Assembly (NCBI RefSeq): GCF_030406085.1 | Contig: NZ_CP129002.1 | Span: forward strand, 995,584-1,059,583 | Direction: 5' to 3' | Length of the DNA stretch: 64,000 bases | Source of the DNA: Bartonella sp. TP | GTDB taxonomy: Bacteria; Pseudomonadota; Alphaproteobacteria; Rhizobiales; Rhizobiaceae | Part shown: in pieces, positions 29,934 through 40,762 of the stretch | Numbering within the stretch: the stretch's first letter is position 1 | Layout: the number at the start of each line of letters is the position of its first letter | The notes under the pieces: generated by a model | Told to the model about the DNA's origin: nothing | Databases searched by the model: none | What the model saw: only the letters and a program-made list of their open reading frames with translations | Made by a program: the position numbers and the translations under genes

Positions 29934-30854
29934 ATGATAACTGCAGAACAGGTTAAAGAACTGCGTAGTTTAACTGGTGCTGGTTTAATGGATTGCAAAG
30001 CTGCTTTGAAAGAAAGTGCTGGTGACATAGAAGCTGCAATTGATTGGTTGCGTAAAAAAGGTATAGCTAAGGCGGATAAAAAAGCAGACAGAACTGCTGC
30101 AGAAGGTTTGGTTGGAGTAGCTAGCCATGAAAATACAGCTATAATGGTTGAAATAAATTCCGAAACAGATTTTGTAGCTCGTAATGGGGATTTCCAGAAT
30201 CTAGTTCGGAATGTTATGCATGCTGCGCTTCAGTCAGATAGGCCATATGAGGATTTGGGCAAGGCTAAATATGATGCTGATGGAAAAACTGTTGATGAGG
30301 CTATGCGTGATGCTGTCGCTACCATAGGTGAAAAGATTTCTTTGCGTCGTAATGTGCGCTTGCAAGTAGATAAAGGGCTTGTGGCGACTTATGTGCATAA
30401 TAGTGTTGCTGAAGGTTTAGGAAAAATTGGAGTACTTGTTGCAATTGAAACAAGTGGCGACAAAGCCGCTGCGGTTAATTTTGGGCGCCAAGTCGCTATG
30501 CATATTGCAGCAATAAATCCGTTGGCGCTTAATCAAAATGAGCTAGATGCAGAGGTTATAGCCAGAGAAAGAGCTATATTTTCTGAGCAAGCTAGGGCGT
30601 CTGGCAAACCAGAAAATATTATTGAAAAAATGGTCGAAGGTCGTATTCGTAAATTTTATGAAGAAGTGGTTTTGCTTTCACAACCTTTTGTGGTTAATCC
30701 TGATTTAACTGTGAGCGAAGCTTTAAAAGAAGCTGAGAAAACTGTTGGGGCTCCAATGGTTATTAAATCTTTTGTTCGTTTTGCTTTAGGTGAGGGTATT
30801 GAAAAAGTAGAGACGGATTTTGCCGAAGAGGTCGCTGCCGCAGCAAAAGCTTAG
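29934..30854 (+). CDS. tsf: Translation elongation factor EF-Ts
   Basis: EF-Ts recycles EF-Tu by exchanging GDP for GTP. The 306-residue product has the N-terminal UBA-like segment ([18 protein letters not shown]) and the core signature TDFVARN used for binding EF-Tu, followed by the C-terminal subdomain. AAGGG precedes the ATG. It sits in the conserved rpsB-tsf-pyrH-frr order. Confidence 0.97.
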   Translation: MITAEQVKELRSLTGAGLMDCKAALKESAGDIEAAIDWLRKKGIAKADKKADRTAAEGLVGVASHENTAIMVEINSETDFVARNGDFQNLVRNVMHAALQSDRPYEDLGKAKYDADGKTVDEAMRDAVATIGEKISLRRNVRLQVDKGLVATYVHNSVAEGLGKIGVLVAIETSGDKAAAVNFGRQVAMHIAAINPLALNQNELDAEVIARERAIFSEQARASGKPENIIEKMVEGRIRKFYEEVVLLSQPFVVNPDLTVSEALKEAEKTVGAPMVIKSFVRFALGEGIEKVETDFAEEVAAAAKA

Positions 30855-30878
30855 TCTATTATTTTTGGAGACCTCGCT

Positions 30879-31595
30879 GTGTCAATAGATACAACCTATA
30901 AACGTGTGTTACTTAAAGTTTCTGGCGAAGCTCTTATGGGCGAAAAGGGATTTGGTATTGATGTTGACGTTGTTGACCGTATAGCTGCAGATATAGCTAA
31001 AATGCGAGCGATGGGAGTTTGTATTGCTATCGTAATTGGTGGTGGCAATATAGCTCGCGGTGTAACTTTGGCCGCAAATAAACAAGAGCGCGTTACTGGC
31101 GATCATATGGGGATGCTTGCAACTGTTATAAATGCTTTAGCTTTACGCAGTGCATTGATGCGCTTGCAGGTTGATGCGATGATTTTATCTGCTATATCTA
31201 TGCCTCAAATTTGTGAGGCATTTAGCCAACAGCGAGTTTTAAAAAATTTAGATGCTGGCAAAGTAGTGATATTCGCTGCTGGCACTGGAAACCCGTTTTT
31301 TACCACAGATACTGCTGCTGCTTTGCGAGCGGCAGAGATAGGTGCTGATGTGCTTATTAAGGCAACACAGGTGGACGGTATTTATGATGCTGATCCCAAA
31401 TTATATAAGGATGCTAAAAAAATTGCTGCTGTAAGCTATGATGAAGTGTTAAAGCATAATTTTTCTGTAATGGATATGACGGCTATATCGTTGGCTAAAG
31501 AAAATAGCATTCCAATAATTATATATTCTATAATAGAGGTGGGTGGATTAGAAAAAATATTATCTGGCTCGGGTAATTTTTCCATAATTAGTTAA
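30879..31595 (+). CDS. pyrH: UMP kinase
   Basis: PyrH phosphorylates UMP to UDP with ATP, a step toward all pyrimidine nucleotides. The 238-residue product belongs to the amino-acid-kinase fold: KVSGEALMG, GGGNIARG, DHMGMLATVINALAL, and the nucleotide-binding TDTAAALRAAE. The GTG at 30879 has GGAG nine bases upstream. It lies 24 bases after tsf. Confidence 0.97.
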   Translation: MSIDTTYKRVLLKVSGEALMGEKGFGIDVDVVDRIAADIAKMRAMGVCIAIVIGGGNIARGVTLAANKQERVTGDHMGMLATVINALALRSALMRLQVDAMILSAISMPQICEAFSQQRVLKNLDAGKVVIFAAGTGNPFFTTDTAAALRAAEIGADVLIKATQVDGIYDADPKLYKDAKKIAAVSYDEVLKHNFSVMDMTAISLAKENSIPIIIYSIIEVGGLEKILSGSGNFSIIS

Positions 31596-31633
31596 CATTA
31601 AATTTTGCCATTTAAGACAAAGAGAGATTAACA

Positions 31634-32194
31634 ATGAGTGATGTTTTTACTACTGTAGATTTAAAACGCCGTATGGAGGGTGCCCTTTCGGCGCTTTCAC
31701 ACGAGCTATCTGGTTTGCGTACAGGGCGTGCCTCGGCAAATTTACTAGACCCTATAAAAGTTGAATCCTATGGATCGCAAGTTTCGCTTAATCAAGTAGC
31801 AAATATTACCGTGCCTGAACCCCGTATGATTTGTGTTGCTGTTTGGGATAAAACGCAAGTTTCGGCCGTAGATCGTGCTATTAGAGAGTCTAGGCTTAAT
31901 TTGAATCCTATCATAGATGGTACCTTATTGCGTATCCCTCTGGCTGATTTGAATGAGGAACGACGTAGAGAATTAGTAAAGATTGCACAACAATATGCAG
32001 AGCAAGCGCGTATAGCTATACGGCATGTGCGTAGGGATGGGATGGAGCATATTAAAAAATTAGAAAAGGATAGTGCAATTAGCAAAGACGATAGCCGCAT
32101 TTTTTCTGAGCAAGTGCAATCTTTAACAGATAATATGGTAAAGCAAGTGGATGTATTATTAGAAAAAAAAGAAGCGGAAATAATGCAGGTATAA
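31634..32194 (+). CDS. frr: Ribosome recycling factor
   Basis: RRF splits post-termination ribosomes together with EF-G. The 186-residue product has the two-domain tRNA-like form with [30 protein letters not shown] and the C-terminal helix [20 protein letters not shown] precedes the ATG. It is followed by uppS 22 bases on. Confidence 0.97.
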   Translation: MSDVFTTVDLKRRMEGALSALSHELSGLRTGRASANLLDPIKVESYGSQVSLNQVANITVPEPRMICVAVWDKTQVSAVDRAIRESRLNLNPIIDGTLLRIPLADLNEERRRELVKIAQQYAEQARIAIRHVRRDGMEHIKKLEKDSAISKDDSRIFSEQVQSLTDNMVKQVDVLLEKKEAEIMQV

Positions 32195-32216
32195 TTTGGC
32201 TGCATAAGGATTTTTT

Positions 32217-32909
32217 ATGACAGAGTTACGCCATATAGCTATTATAATGGACGGTAATGGCAGATGGGCAGAGCGTAAATTTTCTTCACGCAAGCTAGGT
32301 CACGCGGAAGGTGTCAAAATCGTTCCACGTATAATTGAGCGAGCCTTGAAAATTGGTTTGCCTTGCTTAACTCTTTTTGCTTTTTCGTGTGAGAATTGGA
32401 CGCGGCCAGAAGATGAAGTGTCGAATATTCTAGAATTAATAAAGCGCTTTATTTCACATGATCTACAAACTCTGCACGAAAAAAATGTTAGGTTAAAGAT
32501 TCTTGGTAGAAGAGATAATCTTGATGATTCGTTGGTAGCTTTGTTTGACCAGGCTGAATCTAAAACGAGTGAAAATACTGGTCTTATGTTGAATATAGCT
32601 TTTAATTATAGTGGGCGTGATGATATTATACGTGCTGTAAATAAATTGATTCTAGCCGATGATTTGGAAGTAACAGAGGAAAAATTTGCAACCTACTTGG
32701 ATACTTCAATATTTGGTGACCCTGACCTTATAATTCGGACTAGTGGTGAAATGCGTTTATCAAATTTTTTGCTTTGGCAAGCGGCTTATTCTGAACTATA
32801 TTTTTGCGATTGTTATTGGCCTGACTTTGGTGTAAAGCATTTCGATGCGGCGATAAAAGAATATAAAAAACGAAAGCGTACTTTTGGGCGGCTTAGTAAT
32901 TCTAACTAG
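32217..32909 (+). CDS. uppS: Isoprenyl transferase (undecaprenyl diphosphate synthase)
   Basis: UppS adds isopentenyl diphosphate units to farnesyl diphosphate to make the C55 lipid carrier of cell-wall synthesis. The 230-residue product has the catalytic MDGNGRWA (Asp12), the SxENWxRP segment (CENWTRPEDEV) and the C-terminal RTSGEMRLSNFLLWQAAYSE block. AAGGA precedes the ATG. It is followed by cdsA. The isoprenoid gene dxr, usual next but one, is absent here. Confidence 0.96.
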   Translation: MTELRHIAIIMDGNGRWAERKFSSRKLGHAEGVKIVPRIIERALKIGLPCLTLFAFSCENWTRPEDEVSNILELIKRFISHDLQTLHEKNVRLKILGRRDNLDDSLVALFDQAESKTSENTGLMLNIAFNYSGRDDIIRAVNKLILADDLEVTEEKFATYLDTSIFGDPDLIIRTSGEMRLSNFLLWQAAYSELYFCDCYWPDFGVKHFDAAIKEYKKRKRTFGRLSNSN

Positions 32910-32936
32910 TACTTATTTTATTTATTTGGATTAATT

Positions 32937-33767
32937 ATGCATAATTTATTATTACGCCTAGTTACGGGGTTTATTTTAGCTTTTTTTGCGGGTTTATTGA
33001 CCTACTTTGGTGGAGTATGGTTTAATCTTTTTATAATCTTGTTATGTGGATTAGTTTATTTTGAATATCAAACTATAGCTAATACTTATTATTCGCTTTT
33101 ATTAAAGTCATGTGCTTGGTTTTTTTATGCAATAGTTGCAATTTTAATATTAGCAAATATTTCAATATATGTTGTGCTACAATTGATAGCGTTTTTGTCT
33201 GTTTTGACTGGGATTTTAGCTTATTATGATTCTTTTTTTATAGCGGTAAGAAAAAAAATAAGTATTGAAAATATTTTTTGGCCATTTTTTGGTTTTTTAT
33301 ATACTGTTCTACCTTTGTTGTGTTTAAGTTATTTAAGAACAACCGTTGTTTTTGGTGATGTTATTGTTTTCTATTTATTTGCTGCTGTATGGGGTAGTGA
33401 TATAGGTGGGTATGTTGGAGGCAAATTAATAGGCGGCGTTAAATTAGCCCCCAGTATATCGCCAAATAAAACCTGGGCTGGAGCATTTTTTGGTGGTTTT
33501 TTTGCTATAATTTTTGTAGGACTATTAGGGATTTTTATAAAAAAACTTAGCTTTACTTTTATTTGGCCTGCTTTATTGCTGGCCAGCTTTGCACAGTTAG
33601 GCGATTTATTTGAATCTATGATCAAACGAAGATTTTCTGTAAAGGATTCTGGTAGCATTTTGCCTGGTCATGGTGGAGTTTTAGACAGAGTAGACGGGTT
33701 GTTATTTGCTGTTGTTGCTTGGTCGGTGCTCCTTTTATTTACTAAGGACCTAATGGAGCTATTTTAG
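32937..33767 (+). CDS. cdsA: Phosphatidate cytidylyltransferase
   Basis: CdsA makes CDP-diacylglycerol from phosphatidic acid and CTP, the branch point of phospholipid synthesis. The 276-residue product has multiple membrane helices, and the family signature is in the last third: KRRFSVKDSGSILPGHGG followed by LDRVDG. After it the expected dxr and rseP genes are missing and a 142-base gap leads to bamA. Confidence 0.95.
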   Translation: MHNLLLRLVTGFILAFFAGLLTYFGGVWFNLFIILLCGLVYFEYQTIANTYYSLLLKSCAWFFYAIVAILILANISIYVVLQLIAFLSVLTGILAYYDSFFIAVRKKISIENIFWPFFGFLYTVLPLLCLSYLRTTVVFGDVIVFYLFAAVWGSDIGGYVGGKLIGGVKLAPSISPNKTWAGAFFGGFFAIIFVGLLGIFIKKLSFTFIWPALLLASFAQLGDLFESMIKRRFSVKDSGSILPGHGGVLDRVDGLLFAVVAWSVLLLFTKDLMELF

Positions 33768-33909
33768 TTTGCTAACCAAGGCCTGAGTAGGTATTAAACT
33801 TATAGAAAAAATTTCTTGCATAATAAGCATATTTAGGTTATCTAGATAATGGATTTGATGCAAATCACGCTTGTGATTAAATAAATATAGTAGGGGTAGG
33901 AGCTAGAAT
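33768..33909 (+). other. Gap where dxr and rseP usually lie
   Basis: No coding frame is visible. A short hairpin AATCAC (33863-33868) with GTGATT (33873-33878) lies near the end and AGGAG precedes bamA. In most alphaproteobacteria this interval carries dxr (MEP isoprenoid pathway) and the site-2 protease gene rseP. No remnant of either could be recognised. Confidence 0.6.
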
Positions 33910-36318
33910 ATGCTTGCAAAGAGAACTAGTATTACAGGTAAAAAAGCTAGATGTGATCTGGCTGTTATCTCAAGGATAGCATTACTCGCAGGCGCTGTAT
34001 ATTTTTCTGCTTCAGTTTCTTCTAATGCTGCTGTTGTGCATAATATTTTTGTGCATGGGAATAATAAAATAAGCCAGCAAGAAATTATAGATCATTTAGG
34101 AATTAGTATTAATCAAGATTTTTCTAGTACCGCTATTGATACTGCTGTGAAGAATTTATTTGCTCTTGGCTTTTTTTCGGATGTACATGTTAATCAAGTT
34201 GGCGACAGACTTATAGTTTCAGTTAAAGAATATAATTTAGTTAACGGAGTTTTTTTTGAAGGTAATAAAAAAATTCCTTCTAAGAATTTACAGTCACTCT
34301 TGTTAATTAAGCCTAGGCAGTCTTTTAATTCGTCAAACTTGGCGGCGGATGTAAAGACTATAAAGGATGCTTATAAAGCAGCTGGTCTTGATAATGTGAA
34401 TGTAACTACGCGCACTATGAATGTAGGTGGTGGTAGTGTTAATGTAGTGTTTCATATAGATGAGACAAAAGAACTAAAAATTAAAAAAATTATCTTTGTA
34501 GGTAATAATAAGTTTTCGCCAAGGCGCTTGGGTGAAGTTATACATATGCAGTCTACAGGATTGTTTACTTGGTTAACGCATGCCGATGTGTATAATCAAG
34601 ATAGATTAGCAGTTGATGAGGAAGCGCTCAGGCATTTTTATTTTACGCATGGTTATGCTGATTTTAATGTAGTTTCTGCAAAGGCCGTTTTGGATCCTCA
34701 AACTAATAGTTATACTGTTACTTTTGTGCTTTCAGAAGGCCCTAAATATAAATTTGGTAATATAAAAATTGAAAGTACGGTAGATCAAGTCGCCGTTAAG
34801 CCACTGTATAATGTCGTAAAAACTCGTACAGGGCACGAATATAATAGCGATAAAGTAGAGGACAGCCTGAGTGCTATAAACGATGCCATTGTTAATTCTG
34901 GTTATGCTTTTGCAAAAGTCGATGCTCATACAGATCATGATTTTAATAACAAGACTATTTCTATGATATATAGTATTAATCGTGGTGAAAGGGCTTATAT
35001 TGAGAGAATAGAAGTTTCCGGGAATAGTAAAACTAAAGATTATGTTGTTCGTAGAGAATTTGATTTAAGTGAAGGTGATGCACTTAACGCTACTCTAATC
35101 AGGCGGGCAAAGCGTAGATTGGAAGCATTAGGGTTTTTCCAATCTGTTGATATAACGACTAAACCTGGGGATGCTCCAGATCAGGTAGTGCTAGTAGTAA
35201 ATGTGGTAGAAAACGCTACCGGAGAGTTTTCCGTAGGTGGTGGTTATACCACTGGTGGTGTTAGCCCAGGGGCTTCATTGGATTTGTCTGTTGCTGAAAA
35301 TAACTTTTTAGGTAGAGGTCAATATATCCGTGTGGGCGCAGGCGCAGGCCGTGATTCTGCTCGTAACTTCAATTTTTCTTTTACTGAGCCTTACTTTTTT
35401 GGCCATCGCTTGCCAGTAGGTATAGACTTGTTTCGTACTACTTATCGTATGGATAATGATTATGGTGTTATGGAAATGGGGGGAAGTCCTAGGATTGTTA
35501 TTCCTCTATCAGAAAATTTAGCTGCTAATCTATCTTATAATCTAGTAAAGGAGCGCTATAGTTTGGGCGCTGGAATAAAACCAGAAGCTCTTAAGCAACA
35601 GTATGCTGGTGCCATTGCCAAAGCGGCTGAGAAACCTTGGTTACGCTCATCATTAGCGTATGGTTTAGTCTATAATAGCTTAGATAACATGCGCATTCCT
35701 AGAAGCGGTTTGTATATTAAAGTTGCTCAAGAATTTGCTGGCTTGGGCGGTGAGGCCAAATATTTGAAGACTTATGGTAAGGTGATGTCTTATACTACTT
35801 TGTCTGACCAGCATGATATTATCGGACTTCTTTCTGCTGGAGCGGGCTTTATGCATCAAAGCGATGCAGGTGGGGCTCGTGTATTTGATATGTTTAAGAA
35901 TGATAATGATATGGTACGTGGATTTAAATATAATGGTATGGGCCCAAGACAGAAATCACTTGGTGGCTCTACTTATTTTATCGGTGGTTCTAAATATATG
36001 AACGCTACAGCGGAGTTACAATATGCTATTCCTGTGTTAACGGATAGTTTAGGAATGAGGGGAGCTGTGTTTGCTGATGCTGGTACTGTATACGACAATC
36101 CTTACTTGCCTACCACTCCTTGTAGTGCTCCAAACACCCCTAAGAGCTGCGAGCCTGGTGTAACGAATAATAAAATGTTTTTACGCTCTTCCGTTGGTGT
36201 AAGTTTGATGTGGGCTTCTCCTATAGGGCCGTTGCGGTTTGACTACGCCGTTCCAATTAGAAAAGATAAGGGAGATTTGATTGAGGCCTTTAACTTTGGT
36301 GTTTCGAGTAAATTCTGA
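33910..36318 (+). CDS. bamA: Outer membrane protein assembly factor BamA
   Basis: BamA is the central subunit that folds beta-barrel proteins into the outer membrane. The 802-residue product has a signal peptide (hydrophobic stretch about 22-43), a series of POTRA domains (starting [10 protein letters not shown], about 45-430) and a C-terminal 16-strand barrel with [11 protein letters not shown] and the conserved loop-6 region ([10 protein letters not shown]). It ends in a terminal phenylalanine, the signal for barrel assembly. Two cysteines lie close together in a late loop ([11 protein letters not shown]). AGGAG precedes the ATG. Confidence 0.96.
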   Translation: MLAKRTSITGKKARCDLAVISRIALLAGAVYFSASVSSNAAVVHNIFVHGNNKISQQEIIDHLGISINQDFSSTAIDTAVKNLFALGFFSDVHVNQVGDRLIVSVKEYNLVNGVFFEGNKKIPSKNLQSLLLIKPRQSFNSSNLAADVKTIKDAYKAAGLDNVNVTTRTMNVGGGSVNVVFHIDETKELKIKKIIFVGNNKFSPRRLGEVIHMQSTGLFTWLTHADVYNQDRLAVDEEALRHFYFTHGYADFNVVSAKAVLDPQTNSYTVTFVLSEGPKYKFGNIKIESTVDQVAVKPLYNVVKTRTGHEYNSDKVEDSLSAINDAIVNSGYAFAKVDAHTDHDFNNKTISMIYSINRGERAYIERIEVSGNSKTKDYVVRREFDLSEGDALNATLIRRAKRRLEALGFFQSVDITTKPGDAPDQVVLVVNVVENATGEFSVGGGYTTGGVSPGASLDLSVAENNFLGRGQYIRVGAGAGRDSARNFNFSFTEPYFFGHRLPVGIDLFRTTYRMDNDYGVMEMGGSPRIVIPLSENLAANLSYNLVKERYSLGAGIKPEALKQQYAGAIAKAAEKPWLRSSLAYGLVYNSLDNMRIPRSGLYIKVAQEFAGLGGEAKYLKTYGKVMSYTTLSDQHDIIGLLSAGAGFMHQSDAGGARVFDMFKNDNDMVRGFKYNGMGPRQKSLGGSTYFIGGSKYMNATAELQYAIPVLTDSLGMRGAVFADAGTVYDNPYLPTTPCSAPNTPKSCEPGVTNNKMFLRSSVGVSLMWASPIGPLRFDYAVPIRKDKGDLIEAFNFGVSSKF

Positions 36319-36326
36319 GGTGCCTT

Positions 36327-37361
36327 GTGAGCTCTCCCCGCTTTTATAATTTAGCTTCACCCATAACTTTGGGTGAAGCTGTTGAGCTTAGCGGCGCTAA
36401 GCTGTTGAATGAAGGTTATAGCGAGCGGCTTATAAAGAATCTTTCTTCCTGTGAAAAGGCCTCGAAAGATTCTTTGATATTTATTGAGAATAAAAAATAT
36501 CTTTTAAATATTAAAAATCTTAGTGTTGCGGCTGTGTTGTGTACTGCTGAAATAGCTGAGGCGATACCTTCTCATATAGCTGTTTTAGTAGCAAAGCGAC
36601 CTTATTATAGTTTTTGTATTATAGCAAATTTCTTGTACCAAGTTCCATTAACTAGCGACAACAGCCACTTAGATAGCAATTTTCCTAATAGCTATGTCGA
36701 TAAAACGGCGATTCTAGAAGAAAATGTGATAATTGAAGCTGGTGCACATATTGGCGCGCATGTTCAAATAGGTAAGAATACTATAATCAAAGCTTTGGCT
36801 ACTATTGGTCCTAATTGCACTGTAGGAAGAGATTGTTTAATAGGATATGGGGTCACCTTGCAATTTGCTATGTTAGGGGATAAGGTAATTCTGCATCCTG
36901 GAGCTCGTGTTGGGCAGGATGGGTTTGGTTATTTACCAGCTAGCGATGGTATTACGAAAATACCTCAATTGGGTCGTGTAATTATACAAGATAATGTAGA
37001 AATTGGTGCCAATTCTACTATTGATCGCGGTAGTCTTGATGATACGATAATTGGAGAAGGAACAAAGATTGATAATTTAGTGCAAATTGCACATAATGTT
37101 CGTTTAGGTAGGTTTTGTGTTATTGCTGGCCATTGCGGTATTTCTGGTAGTGTTACTGTTGGCGATCAGACTTTATTAGGTGGACATGTAGGTATAAAAG
37201 ATCATATTAAAATTGGTTCAAGAGTGGCTATAGCTGCTGCGAGCGGCGTAATGAATGATATCCCCGACGGTGAAACTTGGGGCGGGGTGCCAGCTAGACC
37301 CGTTAAACAATGGTTTCGTGAAGTTATCACCTTACGAAATTTGGGAATTTCAGGAAAATAA
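36327..37361 (+). CDS. lpxD: UDP-3-O-acylglucosamine N-acyltransferase
   Basis: LpxD adds the second hydroxyacyl chain in lipid A synthesis. The 344-residue product has an N-terminal uridine-binding domain and a left-handed beta helix made of hexapeptide repeats (I-G-x-x-x-x). The catalytic-region segment [10 protein letters not shown] and the C-terminal [13 protein letters not shown] are present. Start is GTG at 36327 behind GAGGTG. bamA ends nine bases upstream; in alphaproteobacteria lpxD regularly follows bamA. Confidence 0.96.
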   Translation: MSSPRFYNLASPITLGEAVELSGAKLLNEGYSERLIKNLSSCEKASKDSLIFIENKKYLLNIKNLSVAAVLCTAEIAEAIPSHIAVLVAKRPYYSFCIIANFLYQVPLTSDNSHLDSNFPNSYVDKTAILEENVIIEAGAHIGAHVQIGKNTIIKALATIGPNCTVGRDCLIGYGVTLQFAMLGDKVILHPGARVGQDGFGYLPASDGITKIPQLGRVIIQDNVEIGANSTIDRGSLDDTIIGEGTKIDNLVQIAHNVRLGRFCVIAGHCGISGSVTVGDQTLLGGHVGIKDHIKIGSRVAIAAASGVMNDIPDGETWGGVPARPVKQWFREVITLRNLGISGK

Positions 37362-37372
37362 TAGGTTTTTTT

Positions 37373-37840
37373 ATGAGTGATAAAACTCGTCTTTCTCATG
37401 CAGATATTTTAAAAATTTTATCGGTGTTGCCGCACCGTTATCCTTTCTTATTGATTGATAAAATAACAGCAATTGATGGGGACAATAGTGCTATAGGAAT
37501 AAAAAATGTTACTTTTAACGAGCCATATTTCTTAGGACATTTTCCGGGGATGCCAATAATGCCTGGTGTGCTGATTATTGAGGCTATGGCTCAAACGGCA
37601 GGGACTATTTCTTTATTAGCAAATTTTGAGCAAAGCAAACCGGGAACCGTTTATTTTCTAACTATCGATAAAGCAAAATTTAGAAAACCAGTTGTTCCAG
37701 GAGATCAGCTGGAGCTGCATGTACATAAAATAAAATATAGGGCTGGCGTTTCAAAGTACGCATGTATAGCTCAAGTTGATGGCCAAAAAGTTGCTGAAGC
37801 TGAGGTTTCTGCAATGATAGGCTTAAGCGAAGAAAATTAA
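37373..37840 (+). CDS. fabZ: 3-hydroxyacyl-ACP dehydratase FabZ
   Basis: FabZ dehydrates 3-hydroxyacyl-ACP in fatty acid elongation and competes with lipid A enzymes for the same substrate. The 155-residue hot-dog-fold protein has HRYPFLLID and the catalytic His56 ([13 protein letters not shown]) and Glu70 (IIEAMAQ). It is sandwiched between lpxD and lpxA as in most Gram-negative bacteria. Confidence 0.97.
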   Translation: MSDKTRLSHADILKILSVLPHRYPFLLIDKITAIDGDNSAIGIKNVTFNEPYFLGHFPGMPIMPGVLIIEAMAQTAGTISLLANFEQSKPGTVYFLTIDKAKFRKPVVPGDQLELHVHKIKYRAGVSKYACIAQVDGQKVAEAEVSAMIGLSEEN

Positions 37841-37881
37841 ACTTTGGGGCAAAGCGTATAGCTGGTAAAAAGGATATTTCT

Positions 37882-38676
37882 ATGTGCGCGCAAAATATAC
37901 ATAGCACGGCTTTTGTCGCTCCTGCTGCAAGGTTAGGAAGCAATGTAAAAATTGGTCCGTTTACTGATATTGGACCAGAGGTTGAAATTGGCGACGATTG
38001 CGAAATAATGAGCCATGTAGTTATAACTGGTACGGTTAAAATAGGGGCTGGTGCAAAGATATATCCGCATGCTGTTCTGGGATGTGAGCCACAAAATAAT
38101 CGCCATAGAGGGGGTAAGACTGCTTTGGTAATTGGTCGTAATTGTACGATACGTGAAGGGGTGACCATGCATAGGGGCTCTGATGATAGTAAAGGTATTA
38201 CGGTAATAGGTGATAATTGCTTATTTTTAGCTTATGCTCATGTGGCCCATGATTGTATAATTGGTAATAATGTTACTTTTGCTAATAATGTTATGGTAGG
38301 TGGACATGTAGAAATTGGTGATCGTGTAATTATAGGCGGCGGTGGTGCAGTTCATCAATTTGTAAGGGTTGGCCATCATGCGTTTGTTGGCGGGCTGGCC
38401 GCTTTAGTTAACGATTTAATTCCATATGGTTCAGCTATTGGTGTAAATGCACATTTAGGGGGGCTTAATTTAATAGGTATGAGGCGGGCAAATATGCCCC
38501 GTAGCGAAATACATAATGTGCGGCATGCAGTTGAGATGTTATTTGATAGGACAAAAACGTTAAGTGACCGAGTTATTGATGTGGGTTGTCTTTATGAGGG
38601 ATCGCCTGCAGTACAAGATTTACTAGCTTTTCTTAATATAAAAACAAAAAGATCTTATTGTACTCCGTTAGTGTGA
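37882..38676 (+). CDS. lpxA: UDP-N-acetylglucosamine O-acyltransferase
   Basis: LpxA starts lipid A synthesis by moving a hydroxyacyl chain to UDP-GlcNAc. The 264-residue product is a hexapeptide-repeat beta helix followed by a helical C-terminus. His123 in AHVAHDC corresponds to the catalytic base of E. coli LpxA. The REGVTMHRGS and GGGGAVHQFVRVG segments are typical. AAGGA precedes the ATG. Confidence 0.97.
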   Translation: MCAQNIHSTAFVAPAARLGSNVKIGPFTDIGPEVEIGDDCEIMSHVVITGTVKIGAGAKIYPHAVLGCEPQNNRHRGGKTALVIGRNCTIREGVTMHRGSDDSKGITVIGDNCLFLAYAHVAHDCIIGNNVTFANNVMVGGHVEIGDRVIIGGGGAVHQFVRVGHHAFVGGLAALVNDLIPYGSAIGVNAHLGGLNLIGMRRANMPRSEIHNVRHAVEMLFDRTKTLSDRVIDVGCLYEGSPAVQDLLAFLNIKTKRSYCTPLV

Positions 38677-38684
38677 CCTTTTAA

Positions 38685-39542
38685 ATGACATTAACGGGAT
38701 TTGAAAATATAGCTGTTGTCTGTGGTAATGGATTGTTACCGTTAACAGTCATACGGGCTTTATTGAGTTACGGGCATAAGCCCTTGATAGTATTACTGCG
38801 TGGTAATGTAGATAAAAGCTTGTATGAGCCATATATACTTAAGCATTGCGCTGTAGTTGAGATATCAATCTCTGAACTTTCTGTGTTCGTAAATACGTTA
38901 CGAAAACACGATGTCTTTAAGGTAGTATTAGTTGGTGGGGTGAGCTCGCGTCCGAGAGCTAAAGATATAAAACTTGATTGGATTAACTTACTAGCTCTGA
39001 AAGAGTTATTACCAGCTTTTAAAAGCGGTGATGATGCTTTATTACGTAGTTTTATTAGATTTTTAGAAAAATTTGGTTTTACAATATTAGGGCCGCAACA
39101 AATTGTTCCGGATTTGTTAGCTCCCCCAGCTGCTACTTTAACAAAAACTTGCCCAAATACAAATGAAAAACGTAATTTATCAAAAGCGATAGAAGCTGCA
39201 AAAGTGCTAGGCGCTTTGGATATAGGTCAGGCTGTTGTAGCTGTTGGCGGACGTGTTGTAGCCGTAGAGGGAGCTGAGGGGACTGATAATATGCTATTAC
39301 GTATCAAACAAATACGGTGTGAAAAACGCATTGAAAATTATGGTGGGGTATTAGTAAAAGCTGCTAAGCCAAATCAAGAATTGCGCATAGATTTGCCGAC
39401 TATCGGGCTGAATACTCTATATAACGCTTATCAAGCTGGTTTAAAGGGTATAGGCGTAGAGGCTGGATGTAGTTTTATTTTAGACAAAGCACAAGTTATC
39501 CAACAGGCTAATGAATATGGTATGTTTATCAGCAGTTTTTAG
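38685..39542 (+). CDS. lpxI: UDP-2,3-diacylglucosamine pyrophosphatase LpxI
   Basis: LpxI (formerly DUF1009) hydrolyses UDP-diacylglucosamine to lipid X and replaces LpxH in alphaproteobacteria. The 285-residue product has an N-terminal Rossmann-like domain and a C-terminal catalytic domain with ALDIGQAVVAVGGRVVAVEGAEGTDNML and the final GIGVEAG segment. It lies eight bases after lpxA, and its stop is eight bases before the lpxB start, as expected for an lpxA-lpxI-lpxB unit. Confidence 0.95.
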   Translation: MTLTGFENIAVVCGNGLLPLTVIRALLSYGHKPLIVLLRGNVDKSLYEPYILKHCAVVEISISELSVFVNTLRKHDVFKVVLVGGVSSRPRAKDIKLDWINLLALKELLPAFKSGDDALLRSFIRFLEKFGFTILGPQQIVPDLLAPPAATLTKTCPNTNEKRNLSKAIEAAKVLGALDIGQAVVAVGGRVVAVEGAEGTDNMLLRIKQIRCEKRIENYGGVLVKAAKPNQELRIDLPTIGLNTLYNAYQAGLKGIGVEAGCSFILDKAQVIQQANEYGMFISSF

Positions 39543-39550
39543 GAGTAGCT

Positions 39551-40747
39551 TTGCGAAAAGTTTTTAATTTAGCTATAATTGCAGGGGAAGAATCTGGAGA
39601 TTTATTAGGCGCTGATTTAGTTGCTTGTTTAAAAAAAATAGCACCACATTTAGAGCTGCGATTGATTGGTATTGGAGGAGAGCATTTAGCCAAACAAGGT
39701 TTACAAAGTTTTTTTCCCATTTCTGAGATTTCTTTGATGGGAATAGGTGAAGTATTAGTTAAATTACCTAAGCTGTTATATTATATTAATCGCTTAACAA
39801 AATATCTTCTTAAGCAAGAATTAGATTGTTTATTAATAATAGACAGTCCAGATTTTACTCATCGTGTTGCTAAAAAGATAAAAAGAATCCTCCCTACTTT
39901 ACCGATAATCCAATATATTGCACCTTCAGTTTGGGCTTGGCGAGCAAAAAGAGCGCAAAAAATGCGATTCTTTATAGATCATCTCTTGGTTATTTTGCCC
40001 TTCGAAGTAGAATGTATGAAAAAGCTTAACGGTCCAGATTCAACTTATGTAGGGCATAAATTACTCTATAGCGAAGATATAAAAAAAGTACTTATAAGTA
40101 GGGGCGCAAGGGAACATTATGACGTTTTGTCATTTCCGACGTTGCTGTTATTACCAGGGTCGCGGCGCTTTGAGATAAAAAGGCTTATGCCTTTATTTGG
40201 GAAAATGATTGATAATCTTTTAACCCAAGTACCTCTGCTTCAAATTAAGATTGTAACCTTACCTCGTTTATATGAAGAAATATCTAAATTAGCAAAAAAT
40301 TGGCAAGTTAAGCCTATTATAGAGTATACGGAGGCAGAAAAATGGAAAACACTAGCTCAGGCAGATATAGCTTTGGCAGCTAGTGGGACCGCTTTACTTG
40401 AATTAGCTTTGTGCGATGTACCCTCTATTTCTGTTTATAAAATGGATTTAGTTGCTAAGGTGATTATTAAGCCGCAGATTAAGATTTGGAGCGCTGCTTT
40501 GCCAAATATCATTGCTGGTAAACCAATAATTCCAGAATTTTATAATGATTATGCTAGAGCGGAGAATTTGGCCCATCAAGTGCAGTATTTATTAGAAAAT
40601 AAATATGCCAGAAAAGCTCAATTAGCCAGCTTTGCTGATATGCGTACAATTATGCAAACACCAGAACCAGCTGGCGTGTCCGGTGCCAAGGCTCTTTTAA
40701 AAATATGTGGTGAAAACTTGGAGAGTAGCCTTGTTAAAAAAACGTAG
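39551..40747 (+). CDS. lpxB: Lipid-A-disaccharide synthase
   Basis: LpxB joins lipid X to UDP-diacylglucosamine to form the lipid A disaccharide. The 398-residue GT-B fold protein has AGEESGDLLGADLV at its N-terminus, the IDSPDFTHRVAKK and YIAPSVWAWRAKR blocks, LLPGSRRFEI and AASGTALLELAL. Start is TTG at 39551 with AGGAG five bases upstream. It converges with gltA, with the two stops 16 bases apart. Confidence 0.95.
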   Translation: MRKVFNLAIIAGEESGDLLGADLVACLKKIAPHLELRLIGIGGEHLAKQGLQSFFPISEISLMGIGEVLVKLPKLLYYINRLTKYLLKQELDCLLIIDSPDFTHRVAKKIKRILPTLPIIQYIAPSVWAWRAKRAQKMRFFIDHLLVILPFEVECMKKLNGPDSTYVGHKLLYSEDIKKVLISRGAREHYDVLSFPTLLLLPGSRRFEIKRLMPLFGKMIDNLLTQVPLLQIKIVTLPRLYEEISKLAKNWQVKPIIEYTEAEKWKTLAQADIALAASGTALLELALCDVPSISVYKMDLVAKVIIKPQIKIWSAALPNIIAGKPIIPEFYNDYARAENLAHQVQYLLENKYARKAQLASFADMRTIMQTPEPAGVSGAKALLKICGENLESSLVKKT

Positions 40748-40755
40748 GCTACTCT
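40722..40755. terminator. Hairpin between converging lpxB and gltA
   Basis: AGAGTAGCC (40722-40730) and GGCTACTCT (40747-40755) form a nine-base stem with a 16-base loop. The structure includes the last codons of lpxB. Only a short T-rich tail follows on the plus strand, so it may serve as a shared weak terminator or protect 3' ends. Confidence 0.4.
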
Positions 40756-40762
40756 TGGTTAA

